A DNA stretch of 64,000 nt from Neoceratodus forsteri (Eukaryota; Chordata; Ceratodontiformes; Ceratodontidae), in NCBI GenBank assembly GCA_016271365.2, contig CM028129.1, positions 843,094,001 to 843,158,000 of the forward strand, given 5' to 3'. Position numbers and translations under genes: made by a program. Below, piece by piece: positions 1 to 12,833 of the stretch (its first letter is position 1; each line of letters opens with the position of its first letter). Below the pieces are notes generated by a model. The model saw only the letters and a program-made list of their open reading frames with translations, was not told the DNA's origin and did no database searches.

Positions 1-1215
1 TCTAGTTTGCTGGAGGTTCTTCACCCAGGAGGATTTCCACTTGAAAATGTTACTTCCTTCAAGTACCTTGGGATCCTGCTGAAACGGTCCCTGGATTTTA
101 ATCTTCACATTCAGTCCATGTGCAAAGCTATAAACTTGAAACTGGGAGTAGCTTGCAAAACGAGCTACATGCTTACACCCTCGGCCAAATTAGCAATTGC
201 CCGAGGTATTCTGCTCCAAATCCTTACTTATGGTGCCTCTATTCTTACCTCTGCCCATAAAACCTCCCTACTAAAATGGGATGTAACTTATAACAATATA
301 TGCCGATTTGCCTCTTCATCACCTCGACTCAAACATCACTACCTTCTTTATAAGGATCTGAATTGGCTCTCACCCTCTGCCAGTAGACAATACTACCTTG
401 GATCACTAATGGACTCAATCATCCAGGAAAAAAACCCATCCCAGCTGGCGGCGTTGCTGGTCCCTCAACCATCCTCCCATGGCCTGCGATCAGTTGACAA
501 ATCCTTGCTCTATGTTCCGAGATGTCGGATGACTAAAGGCAGAGGGGCCTTCCAATTCTCTGCTCTCAGGCTATGGAATGCTCTTCCACGCAACCTCCGG
601 CTGTCTCAGTCTCACTTTGGATTTAAAAGTGAATATCGTCGTTATCTATCCTTAGCTGATGCTTGTACATGCTGTGACCCAACCTGAAGCTCCTGAGACT
701 TACCAGTAATGTCGCCCCTGCTCTAATCCAGCTCCAAGACTGTCTCCTCTTCCCTCTCCATATTTTTCCTTCTCTTTGTAAATAACTTCTTGATTACTAG
801 CTCTCTTCCTTCTCGAACCTTGTTGTTGACCATCCACTGTTGTTTTGCCAATTACCACCCCGACCTTCCTTCTGTCAGTCTTTCTTGTTATGTTTGAACA
901 TTCCTCACATTTCTCTCTATATAACCTTACTATCTTATTAACCTTTTCACTTCACAGGTTGGGTCCGTGGTTTCTGCACTTATTATATATCTCACTGCCA
1001 TTATCTGTATAATGCTTGTCATTATTTTTTGTTGTTTTAACCCATTGTATTTTTGTAGCACTGCTGTACTGTTCCTCTATTTGTATTATTGTACCTATTT
1101 TGCTGTTGTTCAACTGTTCTCTTTTTGTTGTACTCTCCCAGGTCATGCCTGAAAATAGTCATTTTATGGCTAGTGCACCTACCCGGTTAACAAAAACTAA
1201 ATAAATAAATAAAAT
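1..1215 (+). mobile_element. 3' end of an L2/CR1-group LINE
   Basis: The window opens inside a non-LTR retrotransposon. An open frame runs to base 687 and is followed by about 500 bases of AT/pyrimidine-rich 3' UTR. The element ends in a short AAAT-type tail after a CCCGGTTAACAAAAACT motif near 1181-1210. A very similar end closes the LINE at 57.9-61.1 kb, the SINEs at 28.3 and 61.8 kb and the V-SINE at 51.1 kb. This A-rich, microsatellite-like end is typical of the L2 group. The 5' part lies outside the window. Confidence 0.85.
7..687 (+). pseudogene. LINE ORF2 C-terminal fragment (post-RT region)
   Basis: This is 226 residues of a LINE ORF2 C-terminus with no internal stop. Near residues 18-25 it has FKYLGILL, the conserved stretch after the RT catalytic blocks in L2/CR1-group proteins. 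Further on are a leucine-rich ARGILLQILTYGASIL segment and, near residue 190, LWNALPRNLR, matching the usual C-terminal LWNsLP motif. The ORF lacks the catalytic RT core (YADD), which would lie upstream of the window edge. It is most similar in layout to the ORF2 end at 60.2-60.9 kb. It has no host function that I can see. Confidence 0.85.
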
Positions 1216-2540
1216 TATGCTGTTCCTGAATGACTACAGTATGGGTGTACAAGGGGTTGGGTAGAAAGTATATGCATATTTATGATGGAGGGCAGCAACA
1301 AGATATCAAAGGGTTCTGGCTAACAGATGTTATTTTCCAAACTGCACCACTGCATGTGTGCTGTGGATAGTCCAAGAATAAGGGGAATAGAGGGACCTTG
1401 TAAGACAATAAGCAGTCTGCCCAAGTATTGAAGCAGATAAAGCTTTGTCTGTGGATCCTCACCTGATTGCCTGGACACTAGGTAGGGCTCAACCCCTGGT
1501 ACTGAATGGTGCACAAGCACTACCCCATGGAAGAGCCAGGGAAGGCCTCCCAAGGGATGTGGGCATCATGCTAAGGGAGGAAAAAGAGGAGTTTAAGAAG
1601 GTCTGCACCTGACAGCTGTCCATCCATTCTTCTCCAGCTGAGATTTACCACCTGCCCACCATCCTAAAAGCAGGGTTGTTTCAGGGGCAGAACAGGGCAG
1701 CAGAGGGAACCCATTGCCTCTTATGGGGAATCCCCCTTAGAGGTCAGGGAGGAATTTTCTTATTGTTTCTGCCACAGGATTTTCCTTTTTATCTCCTCCA
1801 AAGGGGGCAGAGTAGGCATTTTTCTTTTCCTTGGCATAACCATTGTAAGTAGGTACAGCTCTGCAGTCTCACAAGACCAATTGTACAATGGAAGAAGGGT
1901 GGGATCTGCTTCTGTCTGGATGGGTCCCACCCCTTTTGGCATGAGGTGGTGGCTAGACAACTGGATGCCTGGTGCAGCAGATCACAGTCCAACATCATCA
2001 GGCTTACCTTATATGCAGCGCTACCAGACAGAGGTGGTCATTTTAACATCCAGCCATGTGAACCCCCCCCCCCACACCATTTCAAGAAGAGGTTTTCCTC
2101 TGAGAGGTTTGCTGATCCCTCAGTTTGCAATGTCAGGCCCTTCATGGGGGAGATGATTTGAGGAGCTCTAAGGCTGACTTGGTGAGACTCCTGAATTGTG
2201 CACTTCACTCCAATCTGTATGCTAGTTTATTGTTCAATAAATGTTTGGCCATAAACATTTCTTCCAAGACATGTATATGTTGTGGTTTCTATAGGGAAAA
2301 TGAACTGTAAGGCCTTTCAAGGTAACTGCACAATCAAGTGATCTAAATGGCCCTATACATCATATGGGGTCATGGTGAAACCTCATGTAACTAAAGCTGC
2401 TCACAACCTCAATTTCATACCCCCTCAGTGTCCATACCTTGAAAGGTATCACTAAAGGAGTTCATCCAAACTGCAGAGTCAGAAACATTACTTCTGTTTT
2501 CTTTATTGAGAGTTTATTTTGTAGAAACCAGGGATACAAA
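1216..2540. other. unassigned intergenic sequence
   Basis: I recognise no coding region, repeat family or RNA gene here. There is a C11 run at 2067-2077. The short open frames on both strands lack family motifs and I treat them as chance. Confidence 0.5.
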
Positions 2541-2549
2541 ATCACAATT

Positions 2550-2935
2550 CAAGCCCTGATTAATATTGGTGATATCACTAGAACACCTATAAATAGCAGC
2601 AGCATCTGCATAAAGGGGTATCTTCGAGGCACATCAATGGAGAGGTAAGGCATTACAAATAGGGAAGAAATGGGGGCCTGAACTTGAAACCTGTGGGACC
2701 CCAACTGACACTTCCAAGGGGGAAGAAAATAAACCATTTAGCTTACTGACCTGTGTTCTGGAGTTAAGAAAACATTCCATCCATGTCAGAACAAAATCAT
2801 CCAGACCAAAATTACTGAGACTTCAAGGTAAGATCATATGATTTATTTTGTCAAAATCCTTGGTCAAGCCCATGAAGTACAATAACAATGTCATTCTTTG
2901 TCTCTTTGTCTTAGCAATGTCCTCCACTTATAGCT
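2550..2935 (-). mobile_element. degenerate LINE reverse-transcriptase fragment
   Basis: Read on the minus strand, this gives decayed RT blocks in the correct order. First is a MGLTKDFDKINH-like stretch (LSKAFDxVxH block) near 2840-2880, then GVPQVSSSGPHFF (GVPQGSxLGPLLF block) near 2665-2700, then PLYADAAAIY (YADDTxLY block) near 2595-2625. The second catalytic Asp of YADD is replaced by Ala and the frame shifts between blocks, so it is a dead copy. It belongs to the L2/CR1 group, but I cannot assign a subfamily. Confidence 0.75.
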
Positions 2936-2994
2936 AAGAATTCAGAATCATGCAATAATTCCGAGGATTAACATTAAATCCAATTAACATATCG

Positions 2995-3030
2995 TGTGTG
3001 TGTGTGTGTGTGCATGTGTGTGTGTGTGTG
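2995..3030. repeat. (TG)n microsatellite
   Basis: About 16 TG dinucleotides with one CA interruption. Confidence 0.95.
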
Positions 3031-3879
3031 ATGAGGGGGTTTGCAAAGAGGAAAAGTACAAACACAGAAAAGGAAAAAAAAATTTTTATTATCAATAGTT
3101 ATAAAGGCAACAGAAAACTAGCAGTGTGTTGGAGTTAAAATATAATGTGCCACTGTAGAACAAGTTCCTTTTTAATAGTGATATAAACTGTTCAAGGCCA
3201 TAAATTAATTTCATTTATTTATTTGACATTTGGTAACTGGGAAAGGCACACTGAGCCAAGACTCATTTGCAGGTGCAACCCAGCGGAAGGAAATGGGAAA
3301 TATGATAGTAAAACATATGCAGTATCAATGATCGGTACAAAGTAAAGTGCAAACAGAGAATGATTTAACATGGTGCAAGTGCAAATAAAAAAGTAAATGG
3401 TGCTAAGTAAAGGTACAATGAGTGGCTTTGATGAGCAAATAAAGATTTAGAGCAGGTGGAATGATGATAATGCAGATGTAGAATAGGAAGGAGCCTGATA
3501 CAGGCTGAGGTAGAACCCAGGAGGAGTCTCAACGTCAGAGATGGTAGGGGCTTCAACAGAGGAGGATCAACGAGTAGGCTGACAGGGGCAGGTGGGGGCA
3601 CATTTTAGCAAATGCCTAAGGGAGATTGGAAAGGGGGAAGATGGAGAGAGGAGTGGAGCATGTTCCAGAGGGAGAGGAGATGATAGGAGAAGGCTGACTG
3701 CCCAGCAGAGGAGTGAGTGTGGGGGGGGAGAGAAGGTGTGAGGATCCCTGGAGTGGAGGGCGAATGAGGCAGAGGGAGTGGGAGAAAGGAGTGATGATAG
3801 GTAAGAGGGCATGGACCCAAACCAGTATTGGGAGATGAAGACGGTGCAGTGTGACTGGTGATGGAAGGGGGTATGCCGC

Positions 3880-4195
3880 ACTATCAACAACATTTCGACA
3901 GCGTGGTCCCCTATAGTGACAACAGTGCCACGTCACTGTAGAGAACTCGCTGGCACCCAGCACTGTCTGTTGGGGGTCCTGCACCCCCCCCGAATCAGCT
4001 CTGACTCAGAGTTGAGAATCCTAAGTGGGAGTGTGTGGGGGCACAGCTCCCCCACTTGGGGGGGTTGGGAGGGTGAAGCCCCACTAAGAAAACAGTTGTT
4101 TTCCTATGAAACCAGCAACTGACTGCAAAATGTGGTCAACCTGCTGGTTTCGCTGCCTGGTCATTCGACAAAAAAATTGTCGACGACCAGTTGTG
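3880..4195. mobile_element. G-rich hairpin element inserted in LINE copy 1
   Basis: This block interrupts the LINE relative to its relative near 50.0 kb. It contains GTTGAGAATCCTAAG followed by a G/C-rich inverted segment (GGGGGCACAGCTCCCCCAC). The same GTTGAGAATCCT plus hairpin module recurs near 22.38 kb and, on the minus strand, near 47.9 kb. Both ends contain TTCGACA-like sequence, but I could not define clean terminal repeats or a target duplication. Confidence 0.55.
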
Positions 4196-5011
4196 GATCC
4201 ATGTGAGGGTAAGGGGAGACTAGATAGGTAGGAGTAGTGGGAACAGTGGTGAGTTTGAGGGAGGAGAATTGGTAGCAAAGTGACAAAAGGTATTACAGAG
4301 GGTTTCAGTCTGGCATGGGATGCTGCTGACCATGTCTGTGTAGTCAAAGACTGGGAGCACCATTTTGGTAACAAGCTCCCAGTAGACTTGACGAAACAAG
4401 TAGTCTTTGTTGTGATACAAGGCACTAAGTTTTAGGTGGAGCTTGGAGTTGATGGCATCAATGTAGACAGAGAAGTCAAGCTTACTATTTAGTCACACAC
4501 CAAGATACTTGAAGGAAGAAACCACTTCTAGGGGGGTGCTATCCAGGGTGGAGAAGACAGATGGGGGGAGAGCCTGGCCAATTTTTGGCTGGTGCTAAAA
4601 GTCATGAAAACTGTTTTTTTTGTGCTTTGATTCAGAGTTGGATGGAGTGGAACCAGTGCAGGACATTGTGAAGTCTTGCTGGAGCAAGCCTTCAACCATT
4701 GCAGTTGAGGGGATGGAGGAGTTGGTAACTGTGCCATCTGCATACATGTGAACATGCAAGTTGGCACAGATAGAAAGAGGTCATTCAGGAAAATGGAGAA
4801 AAGGATAGGACCCAAGATGGAGCCCTGTGGGATCCCATCCTGAATAGATAGAGGAGGTGACAGGACACCTCCTACCTGTACCAACTGTTGAAAGGCCTAT
4901 GAGGTAGGAATAGAACCATTCAACAGTGGGAGAGAGGCAGGCAGAGCCAGCTGGTCCAGGAAAAGTGGATGTCATGAGTCAAACAAAGGCTTTGGCCAGA
5001 CTGATGAAAAT

Positions 5012-6414
5012 CATCATCATGAGCCAGACCAGTGGTGCTGCGTTACAGCTACTGCCCACTGTCGTAGAGGCAAAGGTCAGGAAGAATAGGCAAACCAGGA
5101 GCAGTTATAAAATTTGCAAATAGTGGTTTATTATTATCAATAATAAGATTAAAAAATAAGATTGTAAGATTGCACAGGATGGCTTTTCAGTACAGCAGTT
5201 CAAGCAAAAGTCCTTATTCTGACAGTATCTTCCAATCTAAATCTAAGAACTCAAAACCCAAACACATTGCTCACTTTATATAATATCTTTTTTTCTGGAA
5301 GTTTCTGTGTCCTGTTTTCACAAAATGCAACAAATTTGTCAGTTTCTTTCTTTCTTTCCTGAGCAAATTAGCACACCCAGGCTCCATAGGTGTAACAAAA
5401 TAGAACAGGGTATCTGGAACTGTCTCTTGTTGGTAAGTCTGTTAACAAGCTTGAAGAGGTCAAAAGGTTTCTCAAGGTCAAATCTCTGTGTTACAGCTTG
5501 CGGTCTTTTCTAATTCCCAAACATCCCTCTGCAACACATTTCAAACAACATAACTATATACGTTTGTAAACCAGGAACCCCAGTTTCACATAAAGATCCA
5601 CATATATTTTTATAACCACAGAGAGGCAAGGGAGAGGAAGAAAGAAAAAGAAACAGGAAGTGAATAAAGGGAGATAGCAGGGGAAATGCGGGACCTTTCA
5701 GATTGGCCAGATCCTCGGGGTGCCCAGGGAAAAGATGTGATTGTGCAATCAGACAGGCAAAGACAGACAAGTGGCAGAAAAGGAGGGGACAAAATAGATC
5801 CTTGCTTTTAACTCTCACTGCATAACAAATGAGACAGGGTCTTATTCAACCCTATCGCACCAACCCCACTGGCAACCCAGGTTCGGGAGCAGACCAGGGT
5901 TGCCAGTGGTCAACTTTGGAAGCGGGGGAAAGGATACAGTGTCCAATGGACTGCTCTTCTCTCTAATGGAGGGGAGGGATCACCACTAAGCTGTTGACTG
6001 CCACCAGGTGGGGGACTGGTAGTAGTGGAGGATGAGAACAGGAAGGGTTGCCAATTTGATGCAGTGTGTGTGTGTGTGTATGTGTGTCTGTGTGTGTACC
6101 TCAACATAGCACATGTTGATATCTGGGCTGCAGCATGAAGGGAACAAGAAAATTGGCGGAGTGGGCTTAATGACATCCAGCCTGTCAGAGCCTGACTGGC
6201 ACTGCCACCTGAGGACATCATCCCAACATTTGGATGAGAGTCTCGGGGGGAGGATGGCCTTCCCCCTCTTGGCCCCCACCACAGGGGATAACCTGTGGGG
6301 GATCACTTGTGGCAGATAAGTTCTCAAGGAGGCTATTTACCAGTTAGGGCAGGCAGGTCCAGGCTGAGAGCTGCCTTCTCATACTGGGGAAGATAAAAAT
6401 CTTTATGGAAAAAA
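5012..6414. mobile_element. 1.4-kb insertion in LINE copy 1, partly LTR-like
   Basis: The LINE frame stops at about 5011 and resumes at about 6415. GAAAAT occurs at both junctions (5006-5011 and 6415-6420), a possible 6-bp target duplication. Inside, 5544-5664 is nearly identical to 13288-13410, which lies within the LTR-like element at 12834-15280. Part of this insertion is therefore probably a related LTR-type sequence. The ends do not show TG..CA, so more than one event may be involved. A TG microsatellite lies at 6066-6098. Confidence 0.5.
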
Positions 6415-6819
6415 GAAAATGGCCACTGTGATATGCCTCTGCTTCATCCCATTAAAGATGGAGTCAGTGACATGCAGCAGGAAGGAGACAGTAGAGTGGT
6501 GCTCCCAGAAACCAGACTTGAAAGGGGAGAGGAAGGAGTAACGGTGACATCATAGTCCAAATCAGCAGCTGAATGCATGGCTCCTGACCCTCCCACCTGT
6601 GAAACCTCCAGAAAGTTACTTTTCTTACCTTAATTTTAGAAAAATGTCTGGGGGAGGGATGAAAGGATTGCTGCACCCAATTGCAGCAGTGATTGAAACC
6701 CCAGGAGCAAGATGAGGACAGATTACACTTTCATAGTGTAGACGGTAGCTGGAGTCTGTCTCCCGCCAGCACCAAGGCATAGGTTATGATACTGATATGG
6801 AGGCTATGAAACTGACCCA

Positions 6820-7515
6820 CAGCAAGTTTGAAATTTGCTAAAAGAAATTAAGGGCTTCAGGGAAGATAACAAAAAGGAGTTTAAAAACATCACCAAAAAC
6901 TAGTAAAAGTGAGAGAAGGGTAGAGGCTGCAGAAGAGGGAATAGAGAGTGACTCCAATTAAGGATGGTGCCATTCAGTGTGGAGAAGCCATAGAATCTCT
7001 TCTGTAATACACTGCAGCTCTCCAGGACAAATATCTACACCTGGAAAGCAGATAACTCCCGGACAATCTCTCTCATTATTTGGGCTGCCTGAGGGAGCAG
7101 AAACAGGGCAAATGACCGATTTTCTTGTTCTGACCTTCTTGAAGATAGTCTTGCCTTTCCAGATGATTATGCTGTAAATATTGAAAGAGCACACAGGGTC
7201 CTAAAGCCGAGATCTAAAGATCCACAAGCTAGACCTCGCTCTGCCATAATGAAATTTAATAGCTTCAAAGTAAAAAAAAAGGCATCCTAAAGACAGCATG
7301 GCAGAAAAAGGACCTAAAGTACTCCCGGAGCACATATTCTTCTTGAGCAAGACTACTCCCTCTGAAATAAAATTACAATGCAAGGCTGCAAGGATATTCT
7401 AACAGTGCTTCATGAGAAACAAAGTTTCATGCCCCATTTCCTGGGAAGCTGTAGGTCTTCTGGGAGGAGGGTGTTATAGTCTTCCAGATCCTAGAGGCAG
7501 CTAGAAAAGTGCTGA
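6820..7515 (+). pseudogene. L1-type ORF1 (RNA-binding protein) fragment
   Basis: Three forward frames together give the layout of L1 ORF1p. A charged coiled-coil stretch lies near 6840-6960 (for example LKEIKGFREDNKKEFKNI). Next is the start of the RRM-like domain, SLSLFGLPEGAE, near 7070-7105. Then come IERAHRVLKPRSKDPQARPR at about 7178-7237 and a QDYS motif near 7350. The GLPEG, ERAHR and PRP-type motifs are diagnostic of L1/Tx1-clade ORF1 proteins, which bind LINE RNA and act as nucleic-acid chaperones. Stops and frameshifts show that it is dead. It lies upstream of, and in the same orientation as, the L1-type RT pieces from 9.56 kb on; endonuclease and most of the RT are missing between them. 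Confidence 0.75.
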
Positions 7516-9180
7516 CATGTAAGGGCTTCCACATTCTTCACATGACAGATGGCCTGTCCCAGAAATGCAGGGCCCCACAGATAGAAGTGGCAGACAGTAA
7601 GATCCTAGAAGGCATGCCTTTAAGGCTTGCTTGCTGCTCCAGAGGCCATCCACCAGATCAGGCAGATGCTACAGGGACTACAGAAAGGTACTCATGTGGG
7701 AGCTTCCATGGCTGACTAGATGACCTGAGTCTTAAACATGGAAGTACTGTTTTACCTGGTACAGTGGGTGTTGTACAATGCTGTACTGCCTGACTACATT
7801 GGGACACAACAGTCTCTCAAACTGTTTGCTTTTATCTTTTCTTTGATGAGAACACTCTTGGACTGAGGGGGTGCAGATTACTGGATTAGCTGTGTGACTG
7901 ACTGGTTCGAGCATTTTTTTTTCTGGAACATTCTACCATTTCAGGATCTTGCATGCAAATAGGTCCACTTACGAGTAAAAAGCACTATGAGATTTGATAT
8001 TTTATGTGCTAGAGCCCTCTCCCTGTACATCATATGCAAGTGTTCCCAACACTATTAGGCCACCCTAACAGCTTTACATCAGACTTAATACATGATGCAA
8101 CTCAGATGGCCAGGGCCAGAATTCTGGCTTGAGCGGGTTCTGAGGCAGGCACTGCAGGCAGACCTGGGTGGATGAACCAGCTGCAGAAAATGGTGTCACA
8201 TCAGAGACTGAGTTCCCCACTATACCCTTCTGATGCAGTAAATATCCATGTTGCCCTTGACTTGCTTCCCCTCCAGCCCGGGTGCCCCAGCCTACCCCAC
8301 CACATAGGTGTAAGCTACTGGGCACTCTAATTGTACTCCCTATAGTAATGGAGTTCTCAGGAAGAACAGAAGATCCCTTTGTAGGGATTGTGACTGACTT
8401 ACAATTAGGGGGCTCATGTTTTGTTAAGTCCTCAGACTGCCTATCACTGCTTCAATATTACTTGTTCTATCTTTTCTGTTTTTACAGCTCTGAACAGTGC
8501 TACCATTATACTGACTGACCTTTGTTTGTGGGGGGGGGATGGGTAAAAGATGGAAACCATGGCACTAACAATTCTGACCCTGTATTGTCTCACTTTTCTG
8601 GATCACAGCTTGCCAATCCAGCAATAGGCTCATGGTGAGAGCCTCTCAGCTAGAAGGTGACACATCTCAACCATCCCTACCTCGGCAAGCATAACATCCC
8701 TGAATAGCCCAAGGACAGGAATAGAGATATGGGGCTCCAGCCCTCCAACCTTGGAGGTACAAGGTATACAGCTGTTATGTTTCTGAGTGCCCGGCTAGCA
8801 TGAGGTTTGTTCATGCTGTTTGTTTTTTCTTTACTTATGGTCACAAAGTGCATCCTTAGACTCTTGGATATATTCGTGGTGGAACAGCAGGGTATACAGT
8901 GCTGACAAGTCATCTGTCACCCCTCCAAACCTATTATGGATCATGGTTAACTCTGATACCTTAGTTCTCTCCTATTACATTCATGGTCCTGACTAACCCT
9001 GCCAAACAAAGTAAGATCTTTTGAATTTCATTAAAAAGTCCCATGCTGAGTTTATTTTCCCCTAACAAATGCATCTTTCGGATGCGGAGCAAGAAGAACT
9101 GAAACGGTTTGGTTACCATACCACAGTGGCTCCTCGTATAAATCTGGGTGGAGGAGAGGTGCTGTGGTTATAGTTCCAGA
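7516..9180. other. unassigned sequence
   Basis: This is the gap between the L1-type ORF1 fragment and the next LINE remnants. I looked for endonuclease and RT N-terminal motifs, which an intact L1 would have here, and did not see them. A G9 run lies at 8529-8537. Confidence 0.45.
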
Positions 9181-9184
9181 CATG

Positions 9185-9420
9185 GTTTCATTCAACCAAA
9201 AATGTCATTGACATTTACAAGAACTCACCTGTCTTCTTACTTTGCTGTACCTAATGTTAAAACCAGCTTAGGGTAGAGATCCTTATTGCATCAGTTACCT
9301 AAATTGTATAATTCTCTACCCCAAAGTCTGACAGTTGGTATGATACATTTAAATGTTTTTAAATTTAGTCTTAAAAAATGTTAATTGCCTCTGATTGTTG
9401 TACCTGTGGTTGCTTTTGGT
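9185..9420 (+). mobile_element. short LINE ORF2 C-terminal remnant
   Basis: One plus-strand frame reads SLTFTRTHLSSYFAVP, then a SLGxRSLLHQLPKLYNSLPQ-like stretch, then a FKFSLKK end. This is the usual end of an L2-group ORF2 (LWNsLP...FKxxLK). It carries one stop and no RT core. Confidence 0.6.
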
Positions 9421-10794
9421 TCTAAATTGTATTTTTATGAATGGAGTGTGTTTGTGATACTGTAAGTTATGTTTATGCAAATGATTGTCCTGCTATAGTT
9501 AAGGGACCCAGGAAAGTCTCTGTTCTCAGTTATGCAAGAAATACAGGTCTTCACTAAATATCTGGCTACGTGCTAAAATGCCTCTAAAACAGAGGCCCTG
9601 GTCTTTTTACAGCAAGTCTCCCCATATATTAGACAACAATATCCTATAAAGTGGGACTTGATTAAGCTTAAATATATAGGCATAATTTTAGGCCTACACT
9701 CTATAACTTTGTTTACTGATAACTTTACCCCTCTAGTTTCCACCCTAGTGGCAGATTCTAAAAGATAGAGGCTGCCCCCACTATGTTTATACTCCCAAAT
9801 GCAATCAGTTATAATGAATGCACTAACCAGATATTTGTACAGTATCTGTCCCATATTCTATCCCACTGAAAGAATTTCAGGGTAGGCAGAAGCAAATACA
9901 GTCTTTTGTTTGCCAGGGCTTGTGCCCCAGAGTCAGACAGACTACCACACATCTACCAAAAGCTGAGAGAGGGGTGGGCAGTCCCATTCCTATCAGGATA
10001 TTGGGCAGCAGCCCAGATGAGGGTGGTTCTATTGTGGAGTAATATGAATTATAAGTCTCACTGGAAAACAATTGCCTCATCTGAAGATTTCCCTATCCTA
10101 CTACAAGTGATGTTATTTTCACTTAAGGGCCTAAAAGCATCGCCAGAGACACTTTCTGAGGAATACTCACAGTTCTGGAAGGGTGGGAAAGGGGAACAAA
10201 GGGAGGACTTACAAAGGACTTCCTCTGGCTGTAAAGATGGTCCATGTGGGATGAGAAATTCTTCTCAGTTTCTATAGACCCCCTGATTTTGTACACAAAC
10301 CGAGAAAGGACTCCTCTCAACATGACAATTGCTACAGGATGAGACAGTGAAAACTTTTGAAGATTGTGTGAACAAAAATTGGATGAAGACATACAGATAG
10401 GTTTAGATACTGCTCTTTCAGCTGAGGGACCATATCCACACAACCTTTAGAGCCCAAACAGATAATGCCCCAGTTTTGGCCCCAGTACCAACCTTCACCT
10501 TGATATGGGAGTCTAGTCATGGGAAGGGTGCCATAACCACCCTTTATGGTAACTATCTGAAAGACTTGAGGTACTCTACAGACTACATAAGGATATATAC
10601 AAACAAGACATCCCCACCGGGATAGGGTGCTTTGGATAAACTTCAAAAATATAAATTCACAAAACAATTCAGCATACCTTTTGAAAAGGGACAGCAATCC
10701 AAAACATGTCAAGTCGTATTTGTTATTTTAATGGCACTGATTAATAACAAGCATTTGTCAATGCCGAATGTTGTCGCGCTGGCATTAGCTTTGG

Positions 10795-11830
10795 CAGTGC
10801 AGTGTGGGAAAACATTTTGGGCAGGATGTGAAAAATGACAGCTGTACAGTTCATAAGGAGCTGTAAAAAAATGCCAGTGTTGAAAATGTGGTATGTAAAT
10901 ATAGCAAATTTGCGAAGTTACAAGGGTGCATGGGAAATATGCAATGCACGCTTGGAACACAGTCATTTTATGGGCATTCGGCACCAAATTTCCAACATAG
11001 GCATTTTAGCACCTCTGCTCATGTACAGTGTCACTGTTATTTCCTCAAACTGTCCCAAGAAATGATTTTGTACAGCGACCACACGATTGTGCGCTGAAAG
11101 TGCGAAAACACATTTTGGGCAGGATATATGAAATGACAGCTGTACTGTTCATCAAGAGGTGTGGAAAAATGCCAATGGTGAAAATCCACTGTGAAAATAT
11201 CACAAATGCACGATGGTATGAGCGTGCGTGCAATCTGCCAACGCACGCTCATAACACAGTCATTTTATGGAGTACCGTCACCAAATTTTCAACATAGGCA
11301 TTTTAGGATCTCTGCTCATGAACTGTGTCACTGTCATTTTCATAATCTGGCCTGAACACTGATTTCCCCAGCGACCTTGCTATTGTGCTCCGGAAGTGCG
11401 GAAACACATTTTGGGGAGGCTGTGGAAAATGACAGCTGTACTGCTCACAAGGAGGTGTACAAAAATGACAATGTTGAAAATCTGGCATGAAAATATTACG
11501 ATTTCACGGAGTTATGAGCCTGCATAGCAACTGTACAAAGCATGCTCGCAAAACAGGCATTTGTTGGATTTTTTCCACCAAATTTGGAACATAGGCTTTT
11601 TGAGAGACCACCTCATGAACACTGGCACTGTCATTTCATTAATGGGTCCCAAAAGGTGATTCCATGCAGTGACTATGAAATCACCTTTCGAGGCTGATTA
11701 ATGCCAAGACAGTGATAGAATTCATGAGGAGGGGTCCCAAAAACCCCATGTTGAAAATCTGGTGCCAAAATTCCAAAAAATGTCTGAGATATGCAGCAAA
11801 GTTGAAAAAACCCTATTCATTCCATTATAC
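10795..11830. repeat. foldback satellite array, about 297-bp units
   Basis: At least three tandem units start at ACATTTTGGG(C/G)AGG near 10811, 11109 and 11405, giving a period of about 297 bases; a fourth, diverged unit follows to about 11830. Each unit is itself an imperfect inverted repeat. AAATGACAGCTGTAC..TGCCAGTGTTGAAAA in the first half is mirrored by CCAACATAGGCATTTT..TGTCACTGT in the second. Related sequence occurs at 29.46-29.68 and 38.47-39.29 kb. The short open frames on both strands are by-products of the repeat. Confidence 0.85.
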
Positions 11831-12109
11831 AGCTTACCGGCATTTCCTCAGTTCGCGGTCAGCTTTGAAGAGGGCAGACGTGTTCCCGGTCCACTGAAGA
11901 TCGTTGTGCCAGACTCCAGAGGTAATTATGGGGTAAGGGTGGTGAGGGGTGGGGAGGCAGGGTGTGCAGTGGGTGGGTGCGGGTGGGGGCAGGAGACTAT
12001 GAGGACCGTTTTATGTTACAGGGAAAAAAAAACTAACATCTGGGACAGTTTTTTTCAGACTTGGCACGCTGGGGTGGGTTCCCAGCGTGCAACCTAACTG
12101 TTTTTGAGA

Positions 12110-12260
12110 GGTTGCTGCAGCCGATGGGGATTGGGCACCTCATCGGCACACAACGGGGATGAATTTATGCCGATGGGGATTGGGCACCCTGTCGGCACAC
12201 AGTGGGAGGGGAGGCAAGAGCAGAGGTTGAGCACCCCCTCGGCATATAAAAAAATGGGGG
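12110..12260. repeat. GC-rich tandem units, about 55 bp
   Basis: CCGATGGGGATTGGGCACC occurs at about 12120 and 12170, each followed by a TCGGCACACA-like stretch. A third, diverged unit (GAGCACCCCCTCGGCAT) follows at about 12229. Confidence 0.75.
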
Positions 12261-12833
12261 CTGCTTTATGCCCGACCGAGGTGGGCTCCCCATTGTCAGA
12301 ATTGTGTGGCCACATAAGCCGGCAGGGGACTGGGCACCCCTGAAGTCAGTCGTTGATGCCGCCTCACCAACATGCTGCTAATGTGGAGAGCAGGTAGGAA
12401 AGTGCGCTGCACCTGAAAAGCTTTGCTCAGTTTCAGCGGACCGTTCCTTAGATGTGCTTGCCACATTAGCATGCATGGTGTGGCGCCGACATGCAGACTG
12501 ATTGGGGAATGAGGGATGGACCTACTGATGCGTGCCCTGCATTCACCCAACAGCGGCTGCACCTCCAAATCCCCACTGCCGCAAGATGTTGGCTGCGCAA
12601 GCACGCCAACATAAAAATGGCACTTTTTCACACTACATAAGAACAATGTCTTTCTTTAAAGAGAGGTGGTGAGTTATGCATTGTTTTGTGAATTTAGACT
12701 ACATAAGAACCAGATGGGAGGAGGAACTGCATATTGACATCAGAGATGCCCAGTGGGGCAAAGTGTGGGAAATGCTATGGCACACATTATCCTCCCCTAG
12801 GTGGAGGAAATTTGTATTGAAGTGGAGAATAAA

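Larger units (their letters stand above)
3205..6545 (-). mobile_element. L2-group LINE copy 1, broken by two insertions
   Basis: The minus-strand 3' end lies at about 3205 (ATTTATTTATTT on the plus strand, with a CCCAGTTACCAAA end on the minus strand). Decayed ORF2 follows at 3616-3984, 4084-4425 and 4528-4884. The last of these keeps GIPQGSILGPILFSIFLNDL, the RT block before the YADD box; the YADD box itself is degraded. Alignment by eye to the better copy at 49.2-51.05 kb shows the copy resuming at 6415-6545 after about 1.4 kb of foreign sequence. A second interruption lies at about 3880-4195. The protein is proline/serine-rich C-terminally, a feature shared by the 17.9-20.7 and 49.2-51 kb copies. 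Confidence 0.8.
10730..12624. mobile_element. insertion block in the L1-type element, bounded by AATGGCACT
   Basis: The L1-type frame is lost here and resumes at about 12660. The 9-mer AATGGCACT occurs at 10730-10738 and 12616-12624 and could be a target duplication. The block holds the foldback satellite (10795-11830), a G-rich stretch and the GC-rich tandem units near 12.1-12.3 kb. I see no coding potential in it. Confidence 0.4.

Noticed and set aside
10795..11830. Regular about 300-bp repeats as a possible CRISPR array
   Set aside because: Units are far too long, the repeats have no unique spacers, no cas genes are present and the context is vertebrate.
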